Below are positions 8,961 to 21,924 of a DNA stretch of 64,000 bases, in pieces. Every line of letters starts with the position of its first letter. Position 1 is the first letter of the stretch. The notes below the pieces were generated by a model that saw only the letters and a list, made by a program, of their open reading frames with translations, was not told the DNA's origin and searched no databases. The position numbers and the translations under genes are program-made. The DNA comes from Mantis religiosa. Lineage: Eukaryota > Arthropoda > Insecta > Mantodea > Mantidae. Where the stretch lies: contig CM060947.1 in NCBI GenBank assembly GCA_030765055.1, forward strand, positions 50,545,593 to 50,609,592, written 5' to 3'.

Positions 8961-9925
8961 TTCCTGCGCGAATAGATGATTGGAATTTCAATTTTATCGT
9001 ATTGGTAATACCAAACTTAGCTCGTGATATTATTATTGGCAATGATGTATTGTATGGTTGGCAAAGTGTGATAGATTTCGAAAAACATGAAATGAAGGTC
9101 AAAGGAGATAATGAAGTAATAAAAATAAATTTGTTAGAAGAAATTATATTAATAGAGGATGAGAAGGATAGTATAAATAATGATAGGTTTTTTGTAGAAA
9201 ATATAATATTATACGAAGAAGATATAATTAATAATGAAGAAGATGATAGTGGTAAAGAAAATTTACTTTTAAATAATAAAGAAAATGAGACGTTTGACCT
9301 TGGAGATCATTGTTGCCAAATAAACACATTAAATACCGACACCGAGCGAAAACAAGAAGAGGAAGAAATGATATTCCAAAGAACTTTGAAAGAAAAGTTA
9401 GGGAAAACATACAATTTAAATCACGCGCAAAGAGAACAATTGAGGTTATGTATACTAAAGAACAGGAACGTTTTTAGTACGAAACCTGGATTGTGTAATA
9501 AGTACATACATACATTTAAGGTGAACGACATTGCTCCTTATACTCATAAAAGTAGATCTGTGCCTATCACTATTAGACAACAAGCATCTGAAGTAATAAA
9601 CGATATGCTAGAAAATGGAAGTAAAATTTTAAAAGATTGGATACCAAAGTATGGGCCAATAAAGGCAATATTATCAGACAACGCAACGGTTTACCGGAGT
9701 AAATTGTTTACTTCAGAGATGAAGAACAATAATATTAAGATGTATTACTCTTCAGCATATTTTCCCCAAGGAAATCCTTGCGAGAGAGTGATGCGTGATT
9801 TAGGCTTGTATTTCAGAATTCTGTGTCATTCTAACCACCGAGGCTGGTACAAATACTGCCATATTATTGAGAAAATCATTAACAATACCCAAACTCTACT
9901 ACCAAATTTTCACCAATCGAATTAA
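8951..9925 (+). pseudogene. Pol remnant: protease end, RT start, integrase core end
   Basis: The open frame from 9002 holds three pieces in order. The protease C-terminal block (IIIGNDVLYGWQSVID) comes first, then an acidic linker. A short reverse transcriptase N-terminus follows, the region before the fingers/palm, ending near MLENGS at about 9620. It then passes directly, in frame, into integrase core sequence at about 9630. From there, SDNATVYRSKLF supplies the second catalytic Asp region and QGNPCERV the Glu. RT palm, RNase H and the integrase zinc and first-Asp regions are absent. This in-frame deletion makes the element enzymatically dead. Confidence 0.85.
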
Positions 9926-10317
9926 TGACTGGACTACAACCTGAACCTCTAGTAATAAAAGCACCAACAACCTTAAAAGTAGATGAAATGGAATTGAATG
10001 AAGAAGAAAAGTGTGCTGAAGCATTTCGAAGAATAAAAGAAAAAGCAGAGAAAAGATTATCAAAGATACAAAGAAAAGGAGCGAAATGGAATCCTGAAAT
10101 AAATGATAAAGTTCTCGTAAAGACATTTAATATCTCCAGTTCTAAAATCAAATCCTATTGGAGAATGAATTTGTTATATAAAGGTCCATATAAAATAGTA
10201 AGAAAATTTGGGGATCATACGTACGAATTAAGAGACGATGATAATAAAATGATAGGAAAATATCACAAAACACTTTTAAAACCATTCAAAAGCCTTGACA
10301 CTCACAAGAACAAATGA
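9925..10317 (+). pseudogene. Integrase C-terminal remnant with GPY/F-like region
   Basis: This frame continues the integrase after a one-base shift near the AAATTTT run at 9904-9910; codons just upstream of the ATG already read as the conserved ELMTG block. It has a basic helix-rich linker and then LLYKGPYKIVRKFG with a following ELRD segment, the GPY/F module found at the end of many Ty3/gypsy integrases. The module binds DNA or chromatin. The frame ends at 10317, just before an A-run. The call rests on motif order and position in the element. Confidence 0.85.
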
Positions 10318-10467
10318 TTAAAAAAAAAAAAAAAAATAATATGTTTATGAATTACTGAAAAATGTTTTGTTTTTTATTATTGTGTTCGAATAATTTCTGA
10401 TTTTATATTGTTATTTTAAATTGTATTAATTGTTCATTGTTGTAATAATGTTTAATTATTGGGGCAT

Positions 10468-10531
10468 TCTTTAGAATATATGGAACAATATTATTGGAAG
10501 ATTTAAGTTAATTTTCCATATATTCTAAAGA
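10468..10531 (+). other. 18-bp perfect inverted repeat next to polypurine tract
   Basis: Positions 10468-10485 pair perfectly with 10514-10531 around a 28-nt loop. The 3' arm overlaps the first half of the polypurine tract. The string GGGGCAT occurs both just before the 5' arm and just after the 3' arm. The hairpin lies in the RNA between pol and the 3' LTR. Confidence 0.85.
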
Positions 10532-10535
10532 GGGG
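10527..10535 (+). promoter_or_regulatory. Polypurine tract
   Basis: AAAGAGGGG sits four bases before the 3' LTR, the expected place for the primer of plus-strand DNA synthesis. Confidence 0.75.
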
Positions 10536-10539
10536 CATC

Positions 10540-11357
10540 TGAAACAGTTATTTTATGTTGTCCCCAAAGAGTTTCAAATATTGTATTATGTGAGGTTAAG
10601 TAGAGTGAGTCATGCACAGAGAAGCTATGTAAGTGGAAATGACGTCACAAAAGTGTTGAATAACAAACTTATTTGTGATTGGTGTGACGCGTATATCGTA
10701 AAACGTGGACCAATCAGATATAAAAGATTTTACGTTGCCATGGAGGATATTCAATATTCCTCTAGGGGGGTCGAGTTATTAGCGGAATGCTAATGTGTAA
10801 AAGAAGAGGAACTGGGGATTCTTCTCCTAACAGTCGCCGTGAACGGATGTAAAATTCTCTTCTTAAACGCCGTTGTGTGCGGGAGAATATAAGTCTATTC
10901 TCGTAACAATCATCGAGTATAACTAGATAATCTTTACATTAAATATCATCGCTAGAAGACACACAATTTAATTATTATACACGGTAGTGAACAAACGTAT
11001 AAAACTTTTGATTCTTGCACGCATCCAGATAAACGCGTCACATCAAGTGAATCTTGTGTAAGAATAGTGTTATAAATGTTGTATCATACATTTTGTTCGA
11101 ACTGGTGTTAATTGAAGTAAGGAAATAAAAGTTTCTACATTATTTAATACAAAGGAAAATGATTACTCATTTTACGTAAAATTTCCTTCCGCCGTACCAC
11201 TCCTGTAAAAGAAGATATCTTGCTCAACCGACTGAAGCCACGCCGAGGTAAGCTGGGACTTCAAGAACCAACAATTCCCACCCTGTTCCAAATGGTCACC
11301 TCAATGAGGGGCATAATTCGTCTTCCATCAATACGATACGACGTAAATCCTGCTCCA
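10540..11357 (+). repeat. 3' LTR
   Basis: It is 818 bp, TG to CA, the same length as the 5' LTR with five substitutions by eye. It is followed by GAAT, the target duplication. Confidence 0.95.
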
Positions 11358-11782
11358 GAATTCAGCATTTACGACGAACTAGCATTTGAGATGCGAATAA
11401 ATAAACATAAATAAGTCGAAAGTTATGGTTTTCAAGAAGGGAGTTAAACTAAAGAAAGATGAAAAGTGGGTACTAAATGGCAAAAGGGTAGAAGTAGTCA
11501 ATGAATTTGAATACTTAGGAATGAGGTTGAATAACAATGGAAAGTGGAAAGCACACAGGAGAAAAATGGAAGCAAAAGAAAGGGCGGCAATGAATGGGAT
11601 AAGAATATGCAAATATAAGTTAGAAATGACAACCAAGTGGTTAGAAAGAAGTGTATGAAGCACTGGTTGAATCCAAAATGTTGTATGCAGTGGAGATCTG
11701 GGGGGCCCTCAGAGGTAAACAAAACGGTGGACCAAAAGTACAGAAGGTTTTGTAAAGAGTTACTAGGCTTACCAATATCAGC
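11358..11782 (+). pseudogene. LINE reverse transcriptase thumb/C-terminal remnant
   Basis: The encoded protein pieces read MVFKKGVKLKKDEKWVLNG, then EVVNEFEYLGMRL, then KYRRFCKELLGLP. These are the well-known blocks after the catalytic YADD box in LINE ORF2 proteins. A stop codon splits the first block and frameshifts follow. The sequence resembles the LINE at 31-32 kb and runs into the assembly gap. It abuts the LTR element's target duplication, so the LTR element may have inserted into this LINE, although I could not recognise LINE sequence on the 5' side. Confidence 0.75.
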
Positions 11783-12782
11783 NNNNNNNNNNNNNNNNNN
11801 NNNNNNNNNNNNNNNNNNNNNNNNNNNNNNNNNNNNNNNNNNNNNNNNNNNNNNNNNNNNNNNNNNNNNNNNNNNNNNNNNNNNNNNNNNNNNNNNNNNN
11901 NNNNNNNNNNNNNNNNNNNNNNNNNNNNNNNNNNNNNNNNNNNNNNNNNNNNNNNNNNNNNNNNNNNNNNNNNNNNNNNNNNNNNNNNNNNNNNNNNNNN
12001 NNNNNNNNNNNNNNNNNNNNNNNNNNNNNNNNNNNNNNNNNNNNNNNNNNNNNNNNNNNNNNNNNNNNNNNNNNNNNNNNNNNNNNNNNNNNNNNNNNNN
12101 NNNNNNNNNNNNNNNNNNNNNNNNNNNNNNNNNNNNNNNNNNNNNNNNNNNNNNNNNNNNNNNNNNNNNNNNNNNNNNNNNNNNNNNNNNNNNNNNNNNN
12201 NNNNNNNNNNNNNNNNNNNNNNNNNNNNNNNNNNNNNNNNNNNNNNNNNNNNNNNNNNNNNNNNNNNNNNNNNNNNNNNNNNNNNNNNNNNNNNNNNNNN
12301 NNNNNNNNNNNNNNNNNNNNNNNNNNNNNNNNNNNNNNNNNNNNNNNNNNNNNNNNNNNNNNNNNNNNNNNNNNNNNNNNNNNNNNNNNNNNNNNNNNNN
12401 NNNNNNNNNNNNNNNNNNNNNNNNNNNNNNNNNNNNNNNNNNNNNNNNNNNNNNNNNNNNNNNNNNNNNNNNNNNNNNNNNNNNNNNNNNNNNNNNNNNN
12501 NNNNNNNNNNNNNNNNNNNNNNNNNNNNNNNNNNNNNNNNNNNNNNNNNNNNNNNNNNNNNNNNNNNNNNNNNNNNNNNNNNNNNNNNNNNNNNNNNNNN
12601 NNNNNNNNNNNNNNNNNNNNNNNNNNNNNNNNNNNNNNNNNNNNNNNNNNNNNNNNNNNNNNNNNNNNNNNNNNNNNNNNNNNNNNNNNNNNNNNNNNNN
12701 NNNNNNNNNNNNNNNNNNNNNNNNNNNNNNNNNNNNNNNNNNNNNNNNNNNNNNNNNNNNNNNNNNNNNNNNNNNNNNNNNN
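11783..12782. other. Assembly gap, exactly 1000 N
   Basis: A run of exactly 1000 N is a placeholder of arbitrary size. The true distance and content are unknown, and frames crossing it are meaningless. Confidence 0.99.
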
Positions 12783-12841
12783 GGGAAGTCTGAAGTAGTC
12801 GGGACTGACAAAAGAGTTTGAATTGCTGAAGTTGGTGTTCT

Positions 12842-13089
12842 TTCCTCTTTTTTGTTTTTGTTTTGTTTTTGTTTTTGTAATTTATGTCCTCCAACGTTAG
12901 GTCATATCGAACGATGAATCAAATGGGTGAAATGATGCTCAAATGAGTCCGGGGACCACATTTGTCTTTCAGGATAAGGGAAAACCCCGGAAAAACCTTA
13001 TCCAGGTAGCTCGCCCTAACGGAGATTCGAACTCAGGACCTCTTGAACGTGAGGTAGACACGCTAGCATCTACGCTACCGAGGCGGGCT
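12842..13089 (-). mobile_element. tRNA-derived SINE family 1, copy 1
   Basis: On the minus strand it starts GCCCGCCTCGGTAGCGTAGA, with a box-A-like segment and box B GAGTTCGAATCTC. The body contains GATAAGGTTTTTCC-type sequence, and it ends in an A-rich tail, seen here as the T-rich stretch 12842-12880. Seven copies of this family are in the window, in both orientations. Confidence 0.9.
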
Positions 13090-13276
13090 CTTTCCTTCGT
13101 GCGTTACAGTTTTACAAAAGTGTATTGTGTTCAATTCGGCTGTCCACAACACTGTTTATAAAAAGTTGACTATCGCCGCAACAGGATTCTCCGATTAGCA
13201 TTTCTGCGACTCATGGAAATTTATGTTTTTCACTATGATTACGGTAACAGTTACTTTTTAACTGTGAAGTCAGAAG

Positions 13277-13620
13277 TAGGGATGGGTCCTCGATGGTTAC
13301 AATACTCACGATACTTCAGAAAATTGACATCAATACATTTTCGATACTTCGAAGGTGATTCTGCAATTTCTATTTTATTTGAAAATATGAAAATATAATT
13401 GTCGCAAGTAGAACATTGCGAAGCCCGAGAAATTGCCGGAATATGTTACCTGCACGGTATCATTATGCAAGAAAATAATCGACTGTCAAATTCAGTGTCA
13501 ATTAACATTTCCCAAGAAGAAATCACTGCATATCTCAGCGACAATTTGTCACCTCCTCTTAGTAGTGCACTGGATTACTGGTTAACAATTTAAAAATTTG
13601 TATAACTATAAAAAGTTAGG
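13277..13620 (+). mobile_element. hAT transposon remnant
   Basis: The left end TAGGGATGGGTCCTCGATGG fits the hAT terminal pattern. Downstream, 13399-13593 encodes a short frame with EEITAYLSDNLSPPLSSALDYW, which resembles the block preceding the dimerisation region of hAT transposases (acidic, then PL-x-W). A related copy lies inverted at 42.9-44.1 kb. The rest of the transposase is missing and the right end was not located; similarity of the flank may extend to about 13.9 kb. Confidence 0.6.
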
Positions 13621-14029
13621 CGATAAATATTTATGTGTTCCACCCGCAACGCTTTTTTTCTGAAAGACTACTTAGCACATCGGGCTCATATGTGACAGAG
13701 AAAGAAGTTGACTTGACGCTGAAAGGGTGAAAATGCTAGTATTCTTGAGGGAAAAAAACTTACAGAAGTGGATTGTTTTATTTTTAAATGTCTATTGTAT
13801 GACTGACATTTGAATGTTTACATTCTATTTTGTATTTAAATTAGAAGTAGAGTGCATCGGTATCGTCAATCGACTATCGAGAAAATGTACTATCGACACT
13901 CGCTAGTTAGAAGTTCACAGAAATAGTTGAGGAGCTGCAATTTGGAGCACTTAGATTTAGAACTAGATTAACTGTATATCCTCAAAAGTTGACTACTCGC
14001 TTCAAATAGTTCATCATTAGCCTCCATAT

Positions 14030-14210
14030 CGATGTGAGTAGCTTTCCTGTTTAGACGTTCGCCTACTGATCCCAAGGTTGCGGGTTTAAACCCTGTCCAC
14101 GCATATCGTTTTAAGTGTGTCTAAAAGCGAGAGTTACCGATATCGGTAGACCTGAAACTGAACACCTGTGGCGAAAAGTTCCGAATCATCGGCGGCGCCG
14201 ATATGGGAAT
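14030..14210 (+). repeat. Possible tRNA-derived SINE
   Basis: A tRNA-like stretch at about 14035-14105 has box-B-like GCGGGTTTAAACCC. It is followed by a body with ATCGGCGGCGCCGATATG. A similar body (CATATCGGCGGCACTGATATG) recurs at about 34937-34957, supporting a dispersed repeat. Confidence 0.5.
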
Positions 14211-14370
14211 CAGATGCTAGCTTATTAGTCCTACATCACAGAGATTGACAGGTTATTCAGACCCATTTGTAACCTTTTTAAAACGTTTAGTTTAATTCAA
14301 GTGGTCTCAAAATTATATTACCCGTAAATCTTACATAGAGAAAAGAAATAGGCCACTTGAACTTCCTGTA

Positions 14371-15702
<1,332 letters not shown>

Positions 15703-15789
15703 CTAATGTTAGTACATAATTTTTCAGTGCTGTGTAAGAAAGTCTTAAACTTTCGATTATATTGCTGATTTTTAATGTTTTATGTGTTT

Positions 15790-16106
15790 GAAACGGTACA
15801 GTCAAACTGAAAATATCAATGCCATAGCTGGGATCCGAACCACGCATCTTCTGGACTCCGTCCAGCCGCTCTAAACCATTGAGCTAACGTGCCAACATGA
15901 CATTAAATTCTCCAACTGACTGATGTTTTTCCCGGTAAACCACTAGGAGTTCTCATAAATACATGAGACAACTTCCTTAATGGCGACTTTCTAAGCTGTA
16001 AGTACTTAAGTGGTTCAAATCTCGGCAATGGCATTGAATTTTTCAGTCTGGTTGTACCCTTTCATAGTGCGTCCTACACACGGCTAATGTGAAAGAACAA
16101 TTAATT
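15790..16106. mobile_element. Fold-back element with tRNA-like arms, copy 2
   Basis: The left arm on the minus strand is nearly complete. The right arm (about 16012-16106) is shortened, keeping only the box-B half of the tRNA-like module and the outer end. The right terminus preserves AAGAACAATTAA, the mirror of the left terminus of copy 1, which helps define the true ends. The core matches copies 1 and 5. Confidence 0.75.
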
Positions 16107-16189
16107 TATTTTATGTGTATGTTACAAAAGTCAAAATGGCGAAAAATACTGTGAAAAGGCATATAGCATGTTGTAATTTGCTAAAATAC

Positions 16190-17263
16190 AATCGGAAAAT
16201 GTTGTCCAATGACATTTTATAACACTTTTTCCAAAAGACACCACCAACTAGACAGTCTTTCCATGATTGGTATAAAAACTTGGAAGCAATGGGATGATTG
16301 TGCAAAGGGGAAGACCACGTGTATCAGAGGGAACTTTGCTGCCCGCATAAGAAGCCCACAGAAATCAACAGCAAAGGTAAGCATGCAGTTTACAAGTTTC
16401 AGAGCAAACTGTATGGAAAATCTCGCGGAAGCGACTACATACGACACCTTACAGATTTCAGATGCTGCAGTTTCTACGTGAAGAAGAGGATATGGTCATT
16501 CGGCAAGACATGTTGTGACGTAATGAAGAAGACGGATTTTGTGAGGGCATCATTTCAGTGATTAGTCAACTTTCCCCTGAGTGGAGAAGTGAATAAACTA
16601 AAGCTCCGAATTTAGGGAACTGAACCTCAGATGGCTGTAGTGAATTCTCCTAAAATTAGTGTGTTTTGTGCGGTATCTCACACGAAGGTGTATGGTCCCC
16701 TTTTTCATTGCAGAGCAAACAGTAACGGGCCCTAGGTATCTTGACTTGCTACACATCTGGTTGATGTTCCGATCGAATGAGGAGCAGGATAACTTTATCT
16801 TCCAACAAGATTGAGCACCGCCTCCCTGGTACCCAGATGTTATTCATTACCTAGATGAAGTCCTATTACTTCATTGCACTGACCATGCTACAGCCAGCAA
16901 TAATGCTCTTGCATGTTGCCCATCAAGGAGCCTTGCCGTCACACCGTGTTAATTTTTCTATAGGAATTTGTGAAAGATATAGTTTACATAACTCGTCGTC
17001 CTCCTCCTCCTCCTCCTCCTCCTCCTCCTCCTCCTCCTCCTCCTCCTCCTCCTCCTCCTCCTCCTCCTCCTCCTCCTCCTCCTCCTCCTCCTCCTCCTCC
17101 TCCTCCTCCTCTGCCTCCTCTTAATTTAGAGGACTTGAAAGAACGTATCAGACAAGTTGTGGCAAGTGTTGATGCAGATGTGTTACATATGGTTTGGAAT
17201 GAAGTCGATTATCGTTTTGATGTATGTCGTGCGACGAGTGCAGCCCAGATTGAACATTTGTGA
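16190..17263 (+). pseudogene. Tc1/mariner-type transposase pseudogene
   Basis: The remains run over several frames. An N-terminal region near 16250-16400 with WYKNLEA-like and SPQKSTAKVS-like segments is followed by SHTKVYGP and a FIFQQD-like segment near 16680-16815. The C-terminus, at about 17130-17263, reads LEDLKERIRQVV...DYRFDVCRATSAAQIEHL. The same family is present at 52.3-53.5 kb. A (CCT)n tract interrupts the C-terminal third, turning a short proline run into about 39 prolines. Stops and shifts are frequent and no active enzyme can be made. Confidence 0.75.
16999..17110 (+). repeat. (CCT)n microsatellite inside transposase pseudogene
   Basis: About 37 perfect CCT units lie at the place where related transposases have a short Pro-rich stretch before the LEDLKERI block. 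It is probably an expansion of that codon run. Confidence 0.9.
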
Positions 17264-17691
17264 GTTTACAAAGTAAACTTCAAGACTTCCTCTACAAACC
17301 GTGAAAACTGTGTCAAGCTACCTTAAATAGTTTTTGTTTTACATAAAGTTGAATTTATCTATTTCTTTTGTGGTAGCCCTGTATATCGAATTTTTTGGTA
17401 CAATCAAATACTTTCTGTATCAGTTAGAAGTGCTTCTTATGTTACGTTTTATTAAATGTTGTTTCAAAAGGATCAGATTGAACATTTGTGAGTTTACAAG
17501 ACTTCCTCTACAAACCGTGAAAACTGTGCCAAGTTACCTTAAATAGTTTTTGTTTTACAGAAAGTTGAATTTGTGTATTTCTTTTGTGGTTGTCCTATAT
17601 ATCGGATTTTTTGGTAGAATCAAATTCTTTCGGTATCAGTTAGAAACGCTTCTTATGTTACGTTTTATTAAATGTTGTTTCAAAAGGATCA
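17247..17691 (+). repeat. Tandem duplication, about 228 bp x 2
   Basis: The sequence beginning CAGATTGAACATTTGTGAGT and ending TTTCAAAAGGATCA occurs twice in tandem. The copies have about 90% or better identity and an 11-base difference near the start. The unit includes the last codons of the transposase, so the duplication post-dates the insertion of that element. Confidence 0.85.
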
Positions 17692-20304
17692 CCATGCTAT
17701 TTAACTGTCCCGTCTCCTAGCAAAGAGACCTCTGTGTAACAAAACACTATCGCAACCTAAATCAATGATTTAAACGCGTGTTCTAAAGTCAGACTGTGTC
17801 GAGTGCAGTTATGCAACAATTGCCTCATTTTCTCCTTGGTGGCCCATGCAACGCTAGTATCGATTGCAATGACGTGTATGACGTAATAATGTTAACGACA
17901 CGACTGCTCCTCGAGGGCGCCCTTTTCTTTTTATCCCATACTTGAAATTCACGCACGGCATTCCTGTCGCTGTTTCAGAGGCGTCGAGACGTGATTCGTG
18001 TGGAGTGGCCACGCTATACTCAGTTACATTTACTGACTGTTCAAGCATGCGCAGCGCTTCTGTTTCGGGCATCCGTTTAAGCCATGTGCGCTAGCTTCTG
18101 TTGCAAGATTGTTTCATATATGCACATAAACTTTCCTTGTTACTGAGGTACAAAGGTAAAGCCCTGATATCTCAGCGATTTAAATTTGATATTGCGATTT
18201 TACGTTATGAGGTGCTAAACGACTTTCTTCCATCATTTCTCTAAAACTATACTTAGAGTAGCCTTTAATACACTTCTTGTTAATACCGATAATCTTTCAG
18301 CTCACATTAACACACTTTGGTGTAGGACATGACCGACTGAGTCGCTAAGAAACGTTTTGAAATTTCTTTATTTTTATATGACCAGAGAAATAAACGAATA
18401 ACTATATCGCAACTTATAAACGTAGCTATAAATAATTCAACTAATATCGACATTATTGGCTTATAAGATTAATTATACAAAAAATGAAGGAGACACGGAT
18501 AACAAATTACAATAGTATTTCCCTATATTCAAATCAAGTTATAACGTAAGAAAACTCAACTAAAATTTACCTATGGATAAGGACTTATAAGCCTGGCGAT
18601 TTGTTTTTATGTAGTTAAATTACAATAATAAAGGCAATTAGGCGTTTCAACGAACTCAGTCAACAAAAATGCATTAACTTAAGAGTCAGGTAAATAGAAC
18701 TCAGTAGGTTCAGAAATCAACAGATGGGTTAAATGCACTCATAGGAGTCCTAAAAATTATAAAGGCAAAACATTCTAAAAAATTAATCAAGCCAAAGAAT
18801 GCTTTAGAATGAAGCTAAGTTTTGGCAACCTCTAACCTAGGGACTTCGGTGGAATATACATGAATTTGGCTGGAGTTGAAGTCTATAAAATAGCGTCTAA
18901 TAGTCTTACAATATTTGATGTTTCAGAAGTAATCGATTAGCGGCAGTCCATGACGTCTAAATTTGGATTACTGGCGGTAGCTGCAATGGAATTTGCCAGG
19001 TAGCATTTTAGTGACTTACGGCCACTTGCGCTTGTCATACCTGAAATTTACTGTAACTTCGGAAGCTATTAGTTATGCTAGTTCAATAGTTACAGTTTAA
19101 TATGCTAGATTTGGAAACAGTTTAATTCTACATGCTCATACGTTACCGCCACTGCGGCGTGAAGTGGTCCTGTTTACATGGCCAGCCTTGGGCTAGTGGC
19201 CGGTCCTCCTGAATGAACAATAACCCGTGAGGATGGAAAGCCAGGCGTGGTACTTCCCAGTTCAGAACGTTCGCTTGGACTTTATCGAGGAAGCTTATTT
19301 TCCTGAACGATCTCTTTGTTATTTTTGTGAGTTGACTCAACAGTTCAGTAAGTGATTAGATTCCAAGGATCAATTGTTTGGTTCTGAGTGTTTTGAATGT
19401 AACATTAGAGCCAAATAAGGTATGTTTAGCAGCAACTAGTGCTCTCATTTGTTATATTTTTAATTTCACACTTTATTTCCTCAATTGCTGATTTCACTCG
19501 TCTTCAAATTCTGCATTCTGAATTCCACCTTTTCCGTCGTCAACTTATATGACAAATGAAAGTGACTAATACTTCTAAACATTTATTTATCATTTGTGCA
19601 ATTAGTGTAGCGCAATTGTTGCTCTGTTGCAGACACTTAGAACAGACTACAACTGATATATCTAAGAGGGTGGGCCAAGTAAAAGATGGACTGTCTGTTC
19701 CGATGGAACTGCTAAATCCGTGACTCATATAATGAGTATTTTAAGTAGTATTTTAAAGGTTTCCATCCTTTTATTGAGTTATTACGCGAAGTCTGTTTTA
19801 TGTCCGTAAAATAGACACCAACGTAACTTTAGCTCAGTAATATCTCCGATTCAGATACGTATATAAAAATCAGCAGTCTTCATGTGAAAATTATACCATA
19901 TAAACAGGTTTGACTTAAAAATGGATCATAAAAAGTTTTTATTTATCCAAATAATTGTTAAAAATGAAATAATCCCGTCATATTTAAGGAAAATATGAAA
20001 ACGGATATGATGTATTTGAAATATTCGCAGAATTTGTATTACTTTAAATGTTTTTTCTATTGATTATCCTTTTATACTCCATGTTATATTTAACTAGAAC
20101 TTAAACCCCTTATTGCAAGCATATACCTTTATAACTTTAGAGTGCTCGTATTTAAGTAAACACATTGTAAATTCTTTTCTAATGTTTTAATGTTTTATAG
20201 ACCATGCCCGTCAGAAAGAACTGGGATTTTCTATGGTGACGAGATTATTGAAATGCATCGAATGTTTTGAGATTACCTTACATAGGTAACATATTCCTCC
20301 GTAG
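17692..20304. other. No feature recognised
   Basis: About 2.6 kb of AT-rich sequence. Short frames at 17854-18072, 19143-19340 and 19540-19728 have no recognisable domains or coding signature. I see no repeat family here. Confidence 0.45.
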
Positions 20305-20385
20305 ATTAAACAGGTCGCCTTTGTGGTATAGGGCAATGTGTTTGCCTGACAAAAATATCCGGAGCTCGAATCTCGGTCAGGGTGA
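20305..20385 (+). other. Possible degenerate tRNA-like/SINE head
   Basis: TTTGTGGTATAGGGCAATGT followed by GAGCTCGAATCTCGG resembles a box-A plus box-B arrangement of a tRNA-derived repeat, loosely like SINE family 1. No body or tail is clear. Confidence 0.35.
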
Positions 20386-21924
20386 AATATTTGGATAGAT
20401 CTTTTTCTCCAGGAATTTCTCTTATCCTCAAAGCTGTATGGATTGCAGATTTATTTGAGTATCATTTTACCTATTTCATTCATATGACCTACGTTAATAT
20501 GAGAACGATAAATAAAAGTTGGGGTACAAAAATTTATACATTCCAAAGTTTCCTAGCACATTAATGCAACAGTTTGTTTGCCAAACCATTGTGTATTTGG
20601 AGGATTGCAAAGCAATGGTGGTGTCAAAATAAATTATAAGGAATAACGCGTTTAGAACGGTGCCACTTTGTTCGTCATTGTAGCAAAAAAATGAAAAGAT
20701 TTACTCAAACTTCATGATTATTATAATAAAATAAAAAGTATATGTATTTACAATGGAAAGAGTATTATTCTCGAAGACAAATGAGAACATTTGCTCGTTA
20801 TTCTTTTATCTATGTGTGTATCAGTGCATCTGAAATAGATTATGACTTTGTTTACAGGAAAGGAAAACTGAAATTGTTAATTGTTTGACCATACATTGTT
20901 TTCACAGTGTAATCCTTGTGGTATTATCCGTTTTTTTTCTTCATATTAATGATTCAATCTAATACTGCAACCTGTTCAGAATATTTAAAAGGATGAAATT
21001 ATAAGGAAATTTCCATAAACATAGAAATAGTTGTGAATGGTTCAAAATAGAATTCTTATAAACCTGATTGGTCATTATGTCTTAGTTGGAGCACGATTGA
21101 AAGTCTATATATTATTAATAAAGGTAGTAGCACTGTACGAATTCTTTGAAGTGCAAGAATTTCAGTCCTGCGATTTACCTGTACAATCAACACAAAGTGG
21201 GTATTAACAAAGTTGGTCTGGCGAAACAAGAGAGACTCGCACGGCGTGGTTATTCAGGTGAATTTCCAGACCTAATTAATAATGAGCAATGGATTTCGAT
21301 CCCCGCACACCTACGTCTGCAGTTTGCAACTGCTGGAATACATAGCTTTACGCTCGGGTTAAAACAGTGATTCGTCAGACAAGCGAATGTCCAGTATTGT
21401 AGAAGTTCAGCTGTCAGTCAGAAGATACATGGCGCCATCAACACGAACTGGTGCAGTTTCCAAACCAGATACCTGCATGGGCTCTAAAATGTTACTGCGT
21501 CAATTCATCAGGACGTTATGAAATGGTGAGATCGAAGTAAGCACAGGAATCATTGCATTTCAACCAAAGCTGGGTACAAGTTGTGAGATCTGTTGAATAA
21601 AACATTAAAAAGGAGTACTTTTAGAAAAACTTCTGCATACATGTACGAGTCCGTATTAAGTTAAGAATTTGCCAATGTTACATAACGAAGGTTTCCCGAC
21701 ATCAAATATTTCTTTTTATATTAATTTTTTGAAAATGTTAACTTTTTAAAAAGTATTTCTAACGATTTTGATTAAAGTACCATAATTTAAATATATTTTC
21801 ATAAAAATGAAATCATATTTTGAATTTTCTGAAAATGGCATGTGAAATGCTCTTCATTGTGAATAAATTTTCTATAACTGGTGAGCCGCAAGAGTTAGAA
21901 AAATTCTTAGAAAAACCTCATATA
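20386..21924. other. No clear feature
   Basis: A 74-codon frame at 21146-21370 (starting near FSPAIYLYNQHKVGINKVGL) lies in less AT-rich sequence and might be a relic, but I recognise no family. The rest is featureless. Confidence 0.35.

Larger units (their letters stand above)
5468..11357 (+). mobile_element. Ty3/gypsy-type LTR retrotransposon, internally deleted
   Basis: The element is 5890 bp with two 818-bp LTRs, a 4-bp target duplication, a tRNA-Lys primer site, a purine tract and a gag-pro-pol order. The pol region retains protease, a fragment of the reverse transcriptase N-terminus, the end of the integrase core and the integrase C-terminal GPY/F-like region. Most of reverse transcriptase, RNase H and the integrase N-terminus are missing. 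Two frameshifts further break pol. The LTRs differ at five positions by eye, so the insertion is recent. It must have moved using enzymes supplied in trans, or been deleted afterwards. Confidence 0.92.

Noticed and set aside
11498..12894. Frames of about 400 codons crossing the gap
   Set aside because: They consist mostly of unknown residues from the 1000-N run; nothing can be inferred.
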